IMG/VR virus record: IMGVR_UViG_3300032156_000999
Span: 1-46,611 of that record
DNA: 46,611 nucleotides
Strand: one strand, 5' to 3'
From: a virus
This document shows, piece by piece, positions 29,743 to 40,099 of this stretch. Both the position numbers and the translations under genes were made by a program. The notes under the pieces are model-generated. The model made no database searches. It was not told where the DNA came from and worked only from the letters and a program-made list of their open reading frames with translations. The first letter of the stretch is position 1, and each line of letters starts with the position of its first letter.

Positions 29743-30096
29743 ATGTCAGGCTATCGAAATGTCAATATGGCCGGCCCGGACACAAAATCCACCAGTACCG
29801 CGGCCGAATCCACGCGAATCGCTTACGCCGGGACCGCCTATCTGGGAGACGCGATTTTCGCCAACGGGTCCGGGGCGGATGTCTACTTGCTGGTGTTCGA
29901 TCGGGCGACCGCTTTAGCCGGGGGCGAGGTGCCACTGGGCGGCCAGATTGTGCCCAACGGGACCACCGCCGGACTATCGTTCAACCGACTGCCCATGAAC
30001 ACAGGCATTGTGGTGGCAGCCAGCAGTACCTTGCTGACGTATACCGCCGTCGGTGCCGGAGCGGGCCTGTTCATCGTCAGTTACACTGCGAGGTAA
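29743..30096 (+). CDS. Small beta-rich virion protein
   Basis: A 117-residue protein starting MSGYRNVNMAGPDTKSTS, Ala/Gly/Thr/Val-rich and beta-like, without signal peptide. It resembles small head or tail decoration proteins in composition. It lies 2 bases after the adaptor and 3 bases before the giant spike gene. Frame open further upstream, but the ATG at 29743 fits the gap. Function unknown. Confidence 0.55.
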   Translation: MSGYRNVNMAGPDTKSTSTAAESTRIAYAGTAYLGDAIFANGSGADVYLLVFDRATALAGGEVPLGGQIVPNGTTAGLSFNRLPMNTGIVVAASSTLLTYTAVGAGAGLFIVSYTAR

Positions 30097-30099
30097 ACC

Positions 30100-33000
30100 A
30101 TGAAATGGAGAATTCGGACTACGAAATGCGGCCTGGGGGCGGCCTTGGCCCTTCTAAGCGCGTGGACAGCCCCGGGAGCTGTGGTGACGCCACCGGTCAG
30201 CACCACACCTTATACGCGCAAGTTCCTGACGAACACGACGGCGGTCGGGGCGATCAATTCCCTGGGCATCTCGCAGACCAACGCTTACGGATTCGGCACG
30301 GACCAGTTTTCCGTTACGGGCTCGAACGTGGTCATAAAATCCGGGGCGGGCCTCACGAACGCCGTAATAACGAACGCCTTCGTTACGGGCGGCACAATGT
30401 CGAACGCGGCTATCAAAGCCACGCAGGTCCAGTTTTCAATGAACTCGCAGGTGTTGAGCAACCTGGTCGGCCTGGGCAGCACACTGTTCACTAATATCCC
30501 GAAGTTGACCAATCTAACCGATGTGGGATACCTCGACCCGGCGGCGGCGGATGTCCTCACCTGGGACGCCACCGGGGCTCGGTGGACGAACAAACCGCCC
30601 ACGGGCGGGACTGGCGGTGGAAGTCTAACGAACGAGTGGGCGACGAACATCGCGCATACAGTGTACGTTGCAACCAACGGCAACGATCTATGGGCCGGCA
30701 CGATGATGTTTCCGTACCGGTCCATCGGAGCAGCCATCAGTAACGCGCCTGACGGCAGCCGAGTGTTACTGCAACCTGGAGCCTATCCACTGTACGGCTC
30801 GTATCATCAAAACCCCGGCGCTCAAGGGATGGCCAACGTCAACATAATCGCCCGAAATAATCTGGTCATCGACGGTCAGAACGTCGCGACCATCACTGGG
30901 ACGAACATTCTCAGTGGAATCAAAGTGCACCAGTGCAGCAACATTCTGTTTACAGGGTTCTCGATCGTGAACGACAAGGCGTCCGCCTCCAACGCCCCCA
31001 ACTGGCGCGCGGCGAGCAATCTAGTGGTGAACGTGGGCATTTTCGGGCTGATTTCCGTAAGCGATTCGGACTCGATTCATCTGCGTCGGATCAATTTGTT
31101 CGGAAGTTACGATCACGGGTTGCTGGTCGATCCCGCCGGAACCGCCACCTTCGAGACGACAAACAACTGTTCGGTGGTGGATTGTACCGCGGAAAAGATG
31201 GGCCTATGGAATGCGAACGGTTGGTGGGACGGGGCTGGATTCGTCATTGGCGCCGGCTGGCGGGCTCAAAATTGCAGGGTGGTTGACGCCTGTGTGGCCG
31301 TTGAGGTTTATCCCTACTCGTCCGCCAAGGATCTGCCCGCGGCCCTTGTCATCGGTTGCGAAGCGGTGAATCCCCGCGGCGCCGGGTTTCAGGTGGATCG
31401 CTGCGCCACCGTGTTTCAAGGGAATTCGGTTTGGGTAGGCGATACAACCGGGTGGGTGCAGAGCGACCGGGTTTCAGGCTTTGTCGTTCGGGGAGCGAAC
31501 CGATCGGTGATAATCGGCAACATCGTCGAAAACTGCAAACTCGGGATCGAGCTGGTCTCGGGCAACACGAATGTAGTTATCATCGGAAATACAGTCAATC
31601 GCGGTCTGGATGGACTCCATTTCGAGGGTTGGACCGATAGCGCGCTGGTCTACGACAACGTGTTTCTGGCGCAGACACGCGGCGGTTTCGTGTTCGGAGC
31701 TTCCTCTGGATTCACGGTGGTCATCAATTCCGATTTCGTGGGTAACAAGTTTCGGCAATCACCGGTGCCGGCCGCCGCCTGGGATTCAACCATCTATGCC
31801 AATTTCGCGGGACTGACTAACGACACCTTTGCCATGAACAGCAGTCTGAACTCGCCCGCAAACGCCTACGCATTCAAATTTGAAACCTTTGGAGGAATCG
31901 AGGCATACGGATCCAAGATCCGCATGATAGATAACAACCTCCCGTTCGGAACCGCGGAACACAATTTTCCAGCGGGCACGCTGGTTGATTATCGCGGGTT
32001 CGGCGGAGCGTCCCTGACCAACGCGCCCGTCGAGGTTGTCGTTTCCGGCGGCATCACCCTGGGCGGGGACCGCAAGACCGTGTGGCCCGGAGTAGGAAGC
32101 GGCGGCGACCAATATTCCGGCGACAGTATGACGCTAAGCAACCTGACGGCGGCTGGGTTTGCCGTGGTCACGAACGGAAGCATTCTCTACGTCACAACCA
32201 ACGCGACAGGGAATGGAGTCAAAGGCCGATTGGACAAACCGTACTCCCTGTCGAATGCCTTGGCGTCCGTAAGTTATGGTGAGACGGTCTTAATCGCTCC
32301 TGGCAAGTATTACAACAACCATTCCACCATCTTTACTCCCGCCGGATCGGAGGCGGGCACGCATACCCTGTATCCCGCCGACACGATCACCATCAAAGGC
32401 ATCGGATACCCGGAACTGTATTATCCAACCGGCGCGACTTTGATAAACCTGCGTTCGGCCCAGAACGTCACGATTGAAGGATTGACTTTCCGAAGCGTGA
32501 AAAACGACGCGAACTATGTGACTATTTCGAATGCCTGCCAGACAGCCGGGGTGCCGTTCGGCGCAATCAACCTGTGTCACGTCACCAACGTCACCATTCG
32601 GGATTGTCGCTTCATCGACCTCTGGGGTTGGGGCATTCTGGCCACCTGGGGGGCGGCGTGGAGTTCGACCAACGGCATCCTTGTGGAGAAGTGCCTGTTC
32701 GAGAATTGCGGCATGAGCACCACGAGTTTCCCGGACCGCGGCGGCGGCGCCATCTGGGCGGACGGAGGCTGGAAGATTCGCGACAACTTCATGCGCCGAT
32801 GCCTGAACGGCGTCCGATTCCTCGGGGCGACAGCCGACCCGGCCCCGATAGCGAGCGCCGAGAGGAACGTGATCGAGGAACCCAATTACTACGGCATCTG
32901 GATGCCCGGTCTGACATTCTCGGGCGCGTCCTTCTTTGAAAACGAGATCACACGAAGCACGAACAATTTCACCGCGTTCGTCTCGCCCTACATGATACCG

Positions 33001-35313
33001 GCGCAGTTTCCGTTGCTGATATTTCCGGCGCCCGTGGACAACACGCGGATCGAATTCAACCGGTTGATGGGGGGTTATCGGGCCTTTTCGCACGTCACCG
33101 ACAGCGGCAGGCGAATTGCAACAAACCTCGTGTTTGCGTTCAACCATTGCGAGAACCAACGGAATTGCGTTCTGACCTTCGAGCAAAACATAGATGCCAC
33201 TCCGTCCTGGGCCGTCACCAACGTACATACGGAAATCCTCAACAACGAGTTTGTCAACGCCGGCCACTACGGCATTCTCTGGAGCGGAGTACCATACGAT
33301 GCGCGGATCATCGGAAACGTGTTCAGTGGTTGGGACACGATGTGGAACAGCCAATACGCGCTAGGTTTCAAACTGTGTCCATACTACGAGAACGTCGAGG
33401 TTAAGGATAACGTCTTCGATGGCCGATTGAACGTTGTGGGAGACCCAAAGAACGCGGCTTTCGCTGTCAATCTGGGAACGAACCTGAACAATATGCGCCT
33501 GGGTCACAATACGTTTTACAACGTGACCAATTGTTATCAGACGAATATCTACATGTCAGGGGTGACCTATAGCAACGTGTTGCTCACCGCCATCGCTTGT
33601 CAGTTGCCCACAAACGCGCCGACGGACAACCTGACGGTGTTACTGGACGGCAACGCGCCGGGAAGCACGTTCTACCGGCATTTGGCTGGGACAAACTGGG
33701 TGAACTCCCGCATCGGCGCGGGAGGGGGCGCGACCAAGGAAGACATTACCAATTCCGTGACGAAGTTCCTGGAGACGAACGCGACAACCACACTGCGAGG
33801 GTTACTATCAAGCACGGACTGGAACACGTTCAACGGAAAGCAACCGACCGACGCTACGTTGACCACACTATCGGCGTTGGCGGACGGAGCGGGAGTTCTG
33901 ACAAACAACGGTAGCGGCACTCTCAGTTGGGTGGCTGTCGGTGGCGGAGGATCGGGCACTCCCGGCGGCGGAAACTACATGCTCCAATTCAATTTGGGAG
34001 GCGCTTTTGCCGGGCTCACGAACAGCACCATGAGCAATGCGGCGGGGACAATCTGGCTTCCGAATCTTGTGGTGTGGACCAACCTGACCGTCGTTGGCAC
34101 CAACAGCGTAACAACGCTTGAGGCAACCACTCTGGCCCTTTCCAGCGCCACTCCTGGAGTAACTTACTTCTCCACCACGAACACCAATTTCACCTGTCTC
34201 GCCACGGGCGCGGTGGGGACAATTCTGATGTCCACCAACGGGGCGGGAGGCAACCTCGCTTGGGTGGGGATGCCGACTGGGGGCGGAGGGGGACTGACCA
34301 CGAACGCGAACCAATTCGCGCCCGCCCCACTGCTGTCCATCAAGAGCGCCGCCCAACTCACGAACGGTTGGTTCTATCCGTCGAACAATATTGGACCCGG
34401 TCTCATCGTCTTCAAAACGCCCGGCCTAGGTACCAACCTTTTCGAGTGGCGGAACAGCAACGGATACCCTGAAGTCGTCATTGGGTCCAACCTGGTTCTG
34501 CGGGTCAGTAATCTGATTGTCTCAGGAAGCGCCCATGCCACTAACTTGAATTCCTGGGGAACCGTTGCGGGAACGAATTACACCACAACCGACGCCAATG
34601 GATGGTGGAATACCAACACAGGCGGAGGCGATGCCGGATTCGTCAATATACGATCGGGCCGCATCGGAATCGGCACCAATAACGCACAGGCATCTTTGCA
34701 CGCGGCCTCCGACAATTCGGTTGCGAACGTAATCCAGATCGGGACTACTAACAGGCCGTCGCTGCTGACGATGACGACCAACGGATTAGTGACGATGGAC
34801 AATCTGGTAGTCAGAACCAATCTCTCGATCTCCGTTGTAAACACGCCCGTCATTAATGTCACCAACGAGGTCAATGCCGCAACGAACAACGTCGGTTATC
34901 AGGTGGTGACAAACACACAGCGGTTCATCGGCTCGATTTACAGCGGCTCGACGAACCAAGCCGTTCCCGGCCCGGTCACGAACCAATGGGACTTCACCCT
35001 AGGATCCTGGAAGCAGATGACGAACGATACCGGGTTGAAGACGAACATGGTCTTCCAACTGACCAACCTGGTGGCGGGAGTAAACCAGTACAGCGTCATC
35101 TACGGGAACCGCTCCGCGAATCCCAGCAATGAGTTCTTTACCGTGTCCTTCCTGTGGACCGGCGGCAAAATCTCGTGGTTGGGTCCGGCACCCACCAACG
35201 GCAACTACGATTTCAATGTGCGCAGCAACCGCGCGGTCATGGTCTCCATGTTTTGTGACCGCAGCACAAATGTTTTCGCCAGTTACGCCACGAACAACGT
35301 CACGGTGCCATGA
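30100..35313 (+). CDS. Giant tail spike with tandem beta-helix domains
   Basis: A 1737-residue protein with an N-terminal hydrophobic, signal-like segment (CGLGAALALLSAWTAPGA, about residues 10-27), an Asn/Thr-rich neck, and two right-handed beta-helix domains of pectate-lyase/DUF1565 type: about 188-640 (from VYVATNGNDLWAGT) and about 695-1190 (from LYVTTNATGNG). A Gly-rich hinge (about 1275-1290) and a long Asn/Thr-rich shaft and head follow. Such proteins bind and often cut surface polysaccharide. No catalytic residues are assigned. It is the largest fibre and probably the main receptor-binding spike. Confidence 0.8.
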   Translation: MKWRIRTTKCGLGAALALLSAWTAPGAVVTPPVSTTPYTRKFLTNTTAVGAINSLGISQTNAYGFGTDQFSVTGSNVVIKSGAGLTNAVITNAFVTGGTMSNAAIKATQVQFSMNSQVLSNLVGLGSTLFTNIPKLTNLTDVGYLDPAAADVLTWDATGARWTNKPPTGGTGGGSLTNEWATNIAHTVYVATNGNDLWAGTMMFPYRSIGAAISNAPDGSRVLLQPGAYPLYGSYHQNPGAQGMANVNIIARNNLVIDGQNVATITGTNILSGIKVHQCSNILFTGFSIVNDKASASNAPNWRAASNLVVNVGIFGLISVSDSDSIHLRRINLFGSYDHGLLVDPAGTATFETTNNCSVVDCTAEKMGLWNANGWWDGAGFVIGAGWRAQNCRVVDACVAVEVYPYSSAKDLPAALVIGCEAVNPRGAGFQVDRCATVFQGNSVWVGDTTGWVQSDRVSGFVVRGANRSVIIGNIVENCKLGIELVSGNTNVVIIGNTVNRGLDGLHFEGWTDSALVYDNVFLAQTRGGFVFGASSGFTVVINSDFVGNKFRQSPVPAAAWDSTIYANFAGLTNDTFAMNSSLNSPANAYAFKFETFGGIEAYGSKIRMIDNNLPFGTAEHNFPAGTLVDYRGFGGASLTNAPVEVVVSGGITLGGDRKTVWPGVGSGGDQYSGDSMTLSNLTAAGFAVVTNGSILYVTTNATGNGVKGRLDKPYSLSNALASVSYGETVLIAPGKYYNNHSTIFTPAGSEAGTHTLYPADTITIKGIGYPELYYPTGATLINLRSAQNVTIEGLTFRSVKNDANYVTISNACQTAGVPFGAINLCHVTNVTIRDCRFIDLWGWGILATWGAAWSSTNGILVEKCLFENCGMSTTSFPDRGGGAIWADGGWKIRDNFMRRCLNGVRFLGATADPAPIASAERNVIEEPNYYGIWMPGLTFSGASFFENEITRSTNNFTAFVSPYMIPAQFPLLIFPAPVDNTRIEFNRLMGGYRAFSHVTDSGRRIATNLVFAFNHCENQRNCVLTFEQNIDATPSWAVTNVHTEILNNEFVNAGHYGILWSGVPYDARIIGNVFSGWDTMWNSQYALGFKLCPYYENVEVKDNVFDGRLNVVGDPKNAAFAVNLGTNLNNMRLGHNTFYNVTNCYQTNIYMSGVTYSNVLLTAIACQLPTNAPTDNLTVLLDGNAPGSTFYRHLAGTNWVNSRIGAGGGATKEDITNSVTKFLETNATTTLRGLLSSTDWNTFNGKQPTDATLTTLSALADGAGVLTNNGSGTLSWVAVGGGGSGTPGGGNYMLQFNLGGAFAGLTNSTMSNAAGTIWLPNLVVWTNLTVVGTNSVTTLEATTLALSSATPGVTYFSTTNTNFTCLATGAVGTILMSTNGAGGNLAWVGMPTGGGGGLTTNANQFAPAPLLSIKSAAQLTNGWFYPSNNIGPGLIVFKTPGLGTNLFEWRNSNGYPEVVIGSNLVLRVSNLIVSGSAHATNLNSWGTVAGTNYTTTDANGWWNTNTGGGDAGFVNIRSGRIGIGTNNAQASLHAASDNSVANVIQIGTTNRPSLLTMTTNGLVTMDNLVVRTNLSISVVNTPVINVTNEVNAATNNVGYQVVTNTQRFIGSIYSGSTNQAVPGPVTNQWDFTLGSWKQMTNDTGLKTNMVFQLTNLVAGVNQYSVIYGNRSANPSNEFFTVSFLWTGGKISWLGPAPTNGNYDFNVRSNRAVMVSMFCDRSTNVFASYATNNVTVP

Positions 35314-36074
35314 TGCGATTTATCCCCGTGCTTTTCTTCTCCGGCATGGTGTCCGGGCAACCCGCTGGGCTAATCAATCCTGCCTTCATCTCCGCGTTGT
35401 ATGCCGATGCGCCCGCCGCCGTCTGTTCCGTGGGAATCACCGGCATTGGCCAGACGAACACGACCACGGGCGCCACGACTTACACGATTGCGACCAGCAA
35501 CACCCCGACAGCCAACAGTCTTATGCTCGTCAGCGTTGCGCATGGCGAGGGGACCGCACCGAACATCCCGACGCTCACGGGGCACGGTACGACCTGGGTG
35601 ATGGTCGCGACGACCAACTGGGGCTTGTATCGGATCAGCTTGTTTCGGAGTATGACGAACAACACCCCGACGGCGACCGCCGTGGTGGCCAGTTTCGCCT
35701 CACAAACTCAATGGGGCTGCAATATGCGCGGGGTCTACCTGACCAACACGCTCACGACCGGAACATGGGGCAGCGGTGCCATTGTGCAAAGCGCGATGAT
35801 CACCAATAACACCGCCAATCCGAGCGTTACTCTGGCCGCGTTGAACGGTTCGACCAACGCGGTCTATTGCGCGTTCATCAACAACGTGAACGGATACGGA
35901 GCGACCAGCATCGACAGCGGCTGGACACAGGATATTCAAAACGGATTCAATACGACGGCCACCGGCCAGTGCAATATATATGCGGGGGAAACGACGGACA
36001 ACACACCGAGCATCACAGACGGCGCGCAAGCCTGGGGTGGCATAGCCGTCGAAATCCAAAGGGCCTGCCCATGA
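35310..36074 (+). CDS. Secreted-type beta-sandwich fibre protein A
   Basis: A 254-residue protein with a signal-like N-terminus (MMRFIPVLFFSGMVSGQPAG) and a beta-rich body full of Asn, Thr and Gly ('ANSLMLVSVAHGEG', 'VMVATTNWGLYRISLFRS'). It resembles the next protein in size and layout and may be a paralogous jelly-roll domain. ATGA overlaps the spike gene. Likely a fibre or receptor-binding accessory; no enzymatic motif. Confidence 0.65.
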   Translation: MMRFIPVLFFSGMVSGQPAGLINPAFISALYADAPAAVCSVGITGIGQTNTTTGATTYTIATSNTPTANSLMLVSVAHGEGTAPNIPTLTGHGTTWVMVATTNWGLYRISLFRSMTNNTPTATAVVASFASQTQWGCNMRGVYLTNTLTTGTWGSGAIVQSAMITNNTANPSVTLAALNGSTNAVYCAFINNVNGYGATSIDSGWTQDIQNGFNTTATGQCNIYAGETTDNTPSITDGAQAWGGIAVEIQRACP

Positions 36075-36826
36075 AGAGTCTATTTCTCATCCTGCTGTTT
36101 CCGCCGTTTCTTTCGGCGCAGACCATGAACGTCGGCACGGTCAACGCCGGGACGTTGACGCAACAAGCGGCACAAGCGGCCGCTGGTGGTGGTTCGCCAT
36201 CAGTCCTGATTGCGGATTCGCACTCGGGCGCCTCGGTGTCCTCTCTCACGAAATCCATCACCGGGGGTGGGGTGAATCGCGTGATCGTGGTGGGAATCAA
36301 TGTCTATCTGAGCGCGGCAACGATCTCCTCGGTCACATACGCTGGAGATGCGCTCACGCTCTATAGCCAGACGAATTACTACGATACCGGTGGGAAATGC
36401 GCCATGTACTACCGCATCGCTCCCGCAACGGGCGCTAACAACTGCGTAGTCACGTTTAGTGGCAGTGTCGATGAGGCGTGCATGGGCGTGCTCTATATCA
36501 CGAATGCCCACCAGACAACCCCCTTTGGCACGGCATCCATTAACGCGCTCGACTCGGCCGCCAACAGTCTGGCTGTCACCGTGGCCGGCACCGATACGAC
36601 CCAGACCGCCATCGACGTATTCGGGCAGGCCGTTGGCTCTCCCGCCGACGTATGTTATTTCACCGCCATGGGCGCCACGGCGCAGTGCTGGACCAATGCC
36701 GGAGCCAACTTAAGCGCGCTGCAAATGAGCATGAAACCGGGCGTCGCAACATCCACCGTTATGGTCTGGACCAATGCAACCGCCTTCCGTCCGTCGCTAA
36801 TCGGCGTGGGGGTCAAACGGCCATGA
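36071..36826 (+). CDS. Secreted-type beta-sandwich fibre protein B
   Basis: A 251-residue protein with a clear signal peptide (KSLFLILLFPPFLSAQ) and a body with the pattern 'NRVIVVGINVYLS...VTYAGDALTLYSQ...YYRIAPATGANNCVVTFSG', known from fibre-associated domains of phages and environmental bacteria. It overlaps fibre protein A by 4 bases, which suggests duplication. The frame extends upstream, but the ATG at 36071 starts the signal peptide. Role in adsorption inferred. Confidence 0.65.
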   Translation: MKSLFLILLFPPFLSAQTMNVGTVNAGTLTQQAAQAAAGGGSPSVLIADSHSGASVSSLTKSITGGGVNRVIVVGINVYLSAATISSVTYAGDALTLYSQTNYYDTGGKCAMYYRIAPATGANNCVVTFSGSVDEACMGVLYITNAHQTTPFGTASINALDSAANSLAVTVAGTDTTQTAIDVFGQAVGSPADVCYFTAMGATAQCWTNAGANLSALQMSMKPGVATSTVMVWTNATAFRPSLIGVGVKRP

Positions 36827-39567
36827 AGATTATACGGATCGCCCTCGCCTGTCTTGCCGTCGGACAAGTTCGGGCCGACACGCATTGGTCGGCCACCTGT
36901 TCCCGCGCCGATGTTCAGGCCGCGATTGATCTCGCGGTCAATGGCGATAGCGTCCGCATCACCAACGGGAGCGCGACCTGGACCACATCGGTCGATTGCA
37001 ACGGCAAGAATATCGACGTGGGCGGCGGGGGCGTTGGCGTGACCATCATCACCTGCGACGTTACGGGAGAGAGCCTGTTTTACCTGGCCAGCACCGCCAC
37101 GACGTTCGCCAGCCTGCATGACGTGGAATTTCGCCCGATTTCATTTCCTGAGTCCCAGGGAACGGTTTATTGCGCGGGCCTTAACGAAGTCAATTTCAGG
37201 ATTCATCATTGTAAATTTTTGGGGACCGTAAACAACAACGGGTACCGGTATATCTTCATCGCGGACACGTATGGATTGATCGACAACTGCGTCTTCGTGA
37301 ACCACGGGCAAAACAGTCAGGGCATCTCGCCGGATACCGGCGGGACTTTGAGCATCACCAACTGGAATTATCCACAACCCTACGGAACAACGAATTGCCT
37401 GGTGGTTGAGGATTGCGGATTCGGGTACGACTATGCCGCGGACAGCTCGATAGACATGTATCCCGGAACCAAAGTCGCCTTCCGATACAACTGCGTCACC
37501 AATACCAACGCCGGTTCGCACGGGGAGGATTCCAGCTCGCGCTCGCCCCGTTTATGGGAGTTCTACATGAACAAGTTTTACGGGTCCGTCTGGACCGGAT
37601 CCGCCATCAAATTCCGCGGAGGCACCGGAGTATGTTGGAGCAACAGCACGGCGGTTGGGTCAAGCTACGGCGGGATTCTTGAACTGGCTCTTTACCGGGC
37701 AAATCCCGATTATGGGGGAGATCCGGGACGCTCCACCGACGGAAACTATTACCTAAGCTATCCCGGCCAGGGTTTCCCAATAGGCTACCCTCTACGCGGA
37801 CAGCATGGGTTCGGCTCGTTTCCCAACACTCCGGGAAACGATCCCACTTGCGCCTCGGGGTGCACCACCAATGAATATCAGCAGAGGGAGCCGGTCTATC
37901 AATGGGGCAACAACGAAAAGGGTGACACATCCCCGACGACCTACCTGACGGATTGGAACGGCAGCGCGTACATCGCCGATTACCTGAAAGTCAACCGCGA
38001 GTTTTACGACAACACCCAGAAACCCAATTATACTCCACTGGCCTACCCTCATCCCATGCGGGGTGAAGGTTCAAACCCCGACACCAATCCGCCCGTGATT
38101 TCCGATATAGCCAGCAATGCCGCGAGTTCGACTTGCGTAATTACGTGGACGACGGACGAAGCGTCAAGCAGCGGTATCGCATGGGGGCCTACGTCCAGCT
38201 ATGGCAGCACCGCTACGAATGCGTCAATGCAATCGTCACATTCCTTGACGGCGATAAACCTTTCCGCGTCCACTCTGTACCATTTCAAGGTCTGGAGCAT
38301 GGATGCCAGCGGCAATGGAACGAACAGTGCCGATTTCACGTTTACCACCATAGCGGGCATCTCTACTTACTTCTGTTCGCTGACCGGCAACGACGGCAAT
38401 CATGGCACAATCGGCGCGCCTTGGCGGGATCCACAATACGCCGTGGACCGGATGAAGACCAACCTCGGAAGCACCCTCTATTTTCGCGGCGGAGCCTATG
38501 ACATAAGTGCCGACAATCCAGACATGGTTAATTTCAATCGCGCGGCCTCGGGATACACGAAAATAATGGGTTATCCGGGAGAGACGACGATGTTTTATGG
38601 CTCGGGCTCGGGCTCGATAGGCATCGTCGCATGCAGCAATATGTGGTTTTCGGACATCATCCTCTCCAATCTGCAAAACGGGGTTGTGGTGATGGAATCC
38701 TGTTCCAACATCGTCTGCTCAAATCTTCTCGTGCGTTACATGGACGCCGAGGCAATCCACTTCAAGGAGGAAAGCGTGGACTGCCTGATCGTGGATTCCG
38801 AAATCGTGGTGACTGGACTGGCCGGATTCAACGGGGAAGGCGTTTATGTGGGGACCGCCGCCAGCAGCGGGGAGGATCACACGCACAACATCGTCATCCG
38901 ATCCAACTATATCCATAACACCTATAGCGAGGGAGTTGAGTTGAAGGAGGGAACATATAGTTGCATCGTGGAATACAACCGCATCGGAACTAACAACACC
39001 CAGTCGGCGACCAAGGCCCGCTCGATCGAAGTGGATAATCTGTCCAATCTGGCCTTTAATCCGGCGCATATTGTCCGAAACAACATTGTGTTCTACCCAG
39101 GCGCTGGAAACGGAGGCATTCTGGCCGGAACAGGCTGCTCGGTCTACAACAACGTCGTTTACGGAATCGCGTCTGGGGAATATGGAATCCTAACCGGCAC
39201 AGCCGACACCGGATATAAACGCCACATATACCACAACACGATTGTCACTCCGACGGCATCCGCTGTTTTGATCGAAGGTTCGGTGACCGCCTATGTCACG
39301 AACAATATCGGTCCCAGCGCGACAGCCAACACCGTTTCGAGCAATGCGTTCTTCGTCTATACCAACACCCACAACTACGCGCTCACAAACACCGCTTGGG
39401 CCATCAACCGGGGGGCGGACATCCGCGTGTTGGTGCCCACGGACATCCTGGGAGTGGCGCGGGACGCAACCCCGGACTTGGGCGCCTATGAAGGCGCTGG
39501 CATCTCGGCGCCGCGCCATCTACGTGTCATTAGTGGACTGCGCACGGGGACGATCCGGGGAAAGTAA
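36823..39567 (+). CDS. Second large spike: beta-helix, Fn3, beta-helix
   Basis: A 914-residue protein with a signal peptide (MKIIRIALACLAVGQVRA). Domains: beta-helix at about 20-415, a fibronectin type III-like domain at about 422-515 (PPVISDIASN ... LYHFKVWSMDASGNGT), and a second beta-helix at about 516-890 (from YFCSLTGNDGNHGTIG) with the repeated short-turn pattern of pectate-lyase-like folds. Likely a polysaccharide-binding or degrading spike. The combination with Fn3 is common in secreted enzymes of polysaccharide-degrading bacteria, so host origin is possible. Confidence 0.75.
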   Translation: MKIIRIALACLAVGQVRADTHWSATCSRADVQAAIDLAVNGDSVRITNGSATWTTSVDCNGKNIDVGGGGVGVTIITCDVTGESLFYLASTATTFASLHDVEFRPISFPESQGTVYCAGLNEVNFRIHHCKFLGTVNNNGYRYIFIADTYGLIDNCVFVNHGQNSQGISPDTGGTLSITNWNYPQPYGTTNCLVVEDCGFGYDYAADSSIDMYPGTKVAFRYNCVTNTNAGSHGEDSSSRSPRLWEFYMNKFYGSVWTGSAIKFRGGTGVCWSNSTAVGSSYGGILELALYRANPDYGGDPGRSTDGNYYLSYPGQGFPIGYPLRGQHGFGSFPNTPGNDPTCASGCTTNEYQQREPVYQWGNNEKGDTSPTTYLTDWNGSAYIADYLKVNREFYDNTQKPNYTPLAYPHPMRGEGSNPDTNPPVISDIASNAASSTCVITWTTDEASSSGIAWGPTSSYGSTATNASMQSSHSLTAINLSASTLYHFKVWSMDASGNGTNSADFTFTTIAGISTYFCSLTGNDGNHGTIGAPWRDPQYAVDRMKTNLGSTLYFRGGAYDISADNPDMVNFNRAASGYTKIMGYPGETTMFYGSGSGSIGIVACSNMWFSDIILSNLQNGVVVMESCSNIVCSNLLVRYMDAEAIHFKEESVDCLIVDSEIVVTGLAGFNGEGVYVGTAASSGEDHTHNIVIRSNYIHNTYSEGVELKEGTYSCIVEYNRIGTNNTQSATKARSIEVDNLSNLAFNPAHIVRNNIVFYPGAGNGGILAGTGCSVYNNVVYGIASGEYGILTGTADTGYKRHIYHNTIVTPTASAVLIEGSVTAYVTNNIGPSATANTVSSNAFFVYTNTHNYALTNTAWAINRGADIRVLVPTDILGVARDATPDLGAYEGAGISAPRHLRVISGLRTGTIRGK

Positions 39568-39569
39568 TT

Positions 39570-39815
39570 ATGGTTGAACGCATACAGGTCAGGAACGGAA
39601 CACAATTGATTGCCTTGTGGATGACCTGTGTCGCCGTAATTCTCACGCAATTGTGGAATCTGCGCAGCTTCGCGGGTCTCCCGGAACGAGTGACCAAGAT
39701 CGAATCCAGACAGGAGTTGACCGACCGGGAAGCCGCGGTGATCCGCGAACAACTTCTGTTTCGACTCACCAAAATCGAAGTCCTGTTGCAGGAACACATG
39801 AAGGATAAGCCATGA
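39570..39815 (+). CDS. Membrane protein with coiled coil, lysis-like
   Basis: An 81-residue protein with one membrane segment (about 12-31, LIALWMTCVAVILTQLWNL) and a charged helix after it (TKIESRQELTDREAAVIREQL). This fits an inner-membrane spanin (Rz-like) or a signal-anchored holin. It overlaps the next membrane gene by ATGA and lies beside a lipoprotein, the usual layout of lysis genes. No endolysin is recognised nearby. Confidence 0.6.
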   Translation: MVERIQVRNGTQLIALWMTCVAVILTQLWNLRSFAGLPERVTKIESRQELTDREAAVIREQLLFRLTKIEVLLQEHMKDKP

Positions 39816-40099
39816 ATCCCTATCTGAAGTTGTCCATCTACATGGTTGCGATGTTCTTCATCTGCACACAGATCGGGGTGGCCGATTATACGGCGGACGA
39901 TGTGGCGACCTGGCAACGATTCGACTGGTTCAAACTGGCTATCGGCATCGGCGCGGCCATGTTCACGCAAATTTTGAGTTTCCTCGATCAGTCTCTTTCA
40001 AGGTGGCTGGTCGCAAAACAGAATGGGAAAGGAACCGCCCAGCCGGAAGTCGGCCAGTCTGGGTCGGTCCAACAGACACCGACCAACAAAACACCATGA
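39812..40099 (+). CDS. Holin-like membrane protein
   Basis: A 95-residue protein with two hydrophobic segments (about 6-26, KLSIYMVAMFFICTQIG; about 41-60, KLAIGIGAAMFTQILSFL) and a hydrophilic Gln/Thr-rich tail, the size and shape of a two-segment holin that makes holes in the inner membrane at lysis. Overlaps its neighbours by 4 bases on both sides. Confidence 0.6.
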   Translation: MNPYLKLSIYMVAMFFICTQIGVADYTADDVATWQRFDWFKLAIGIGAAMFTQILSFLDQSLSRWLVAKQNGKGTAQPEVGQSGSVQQTPTNKTP

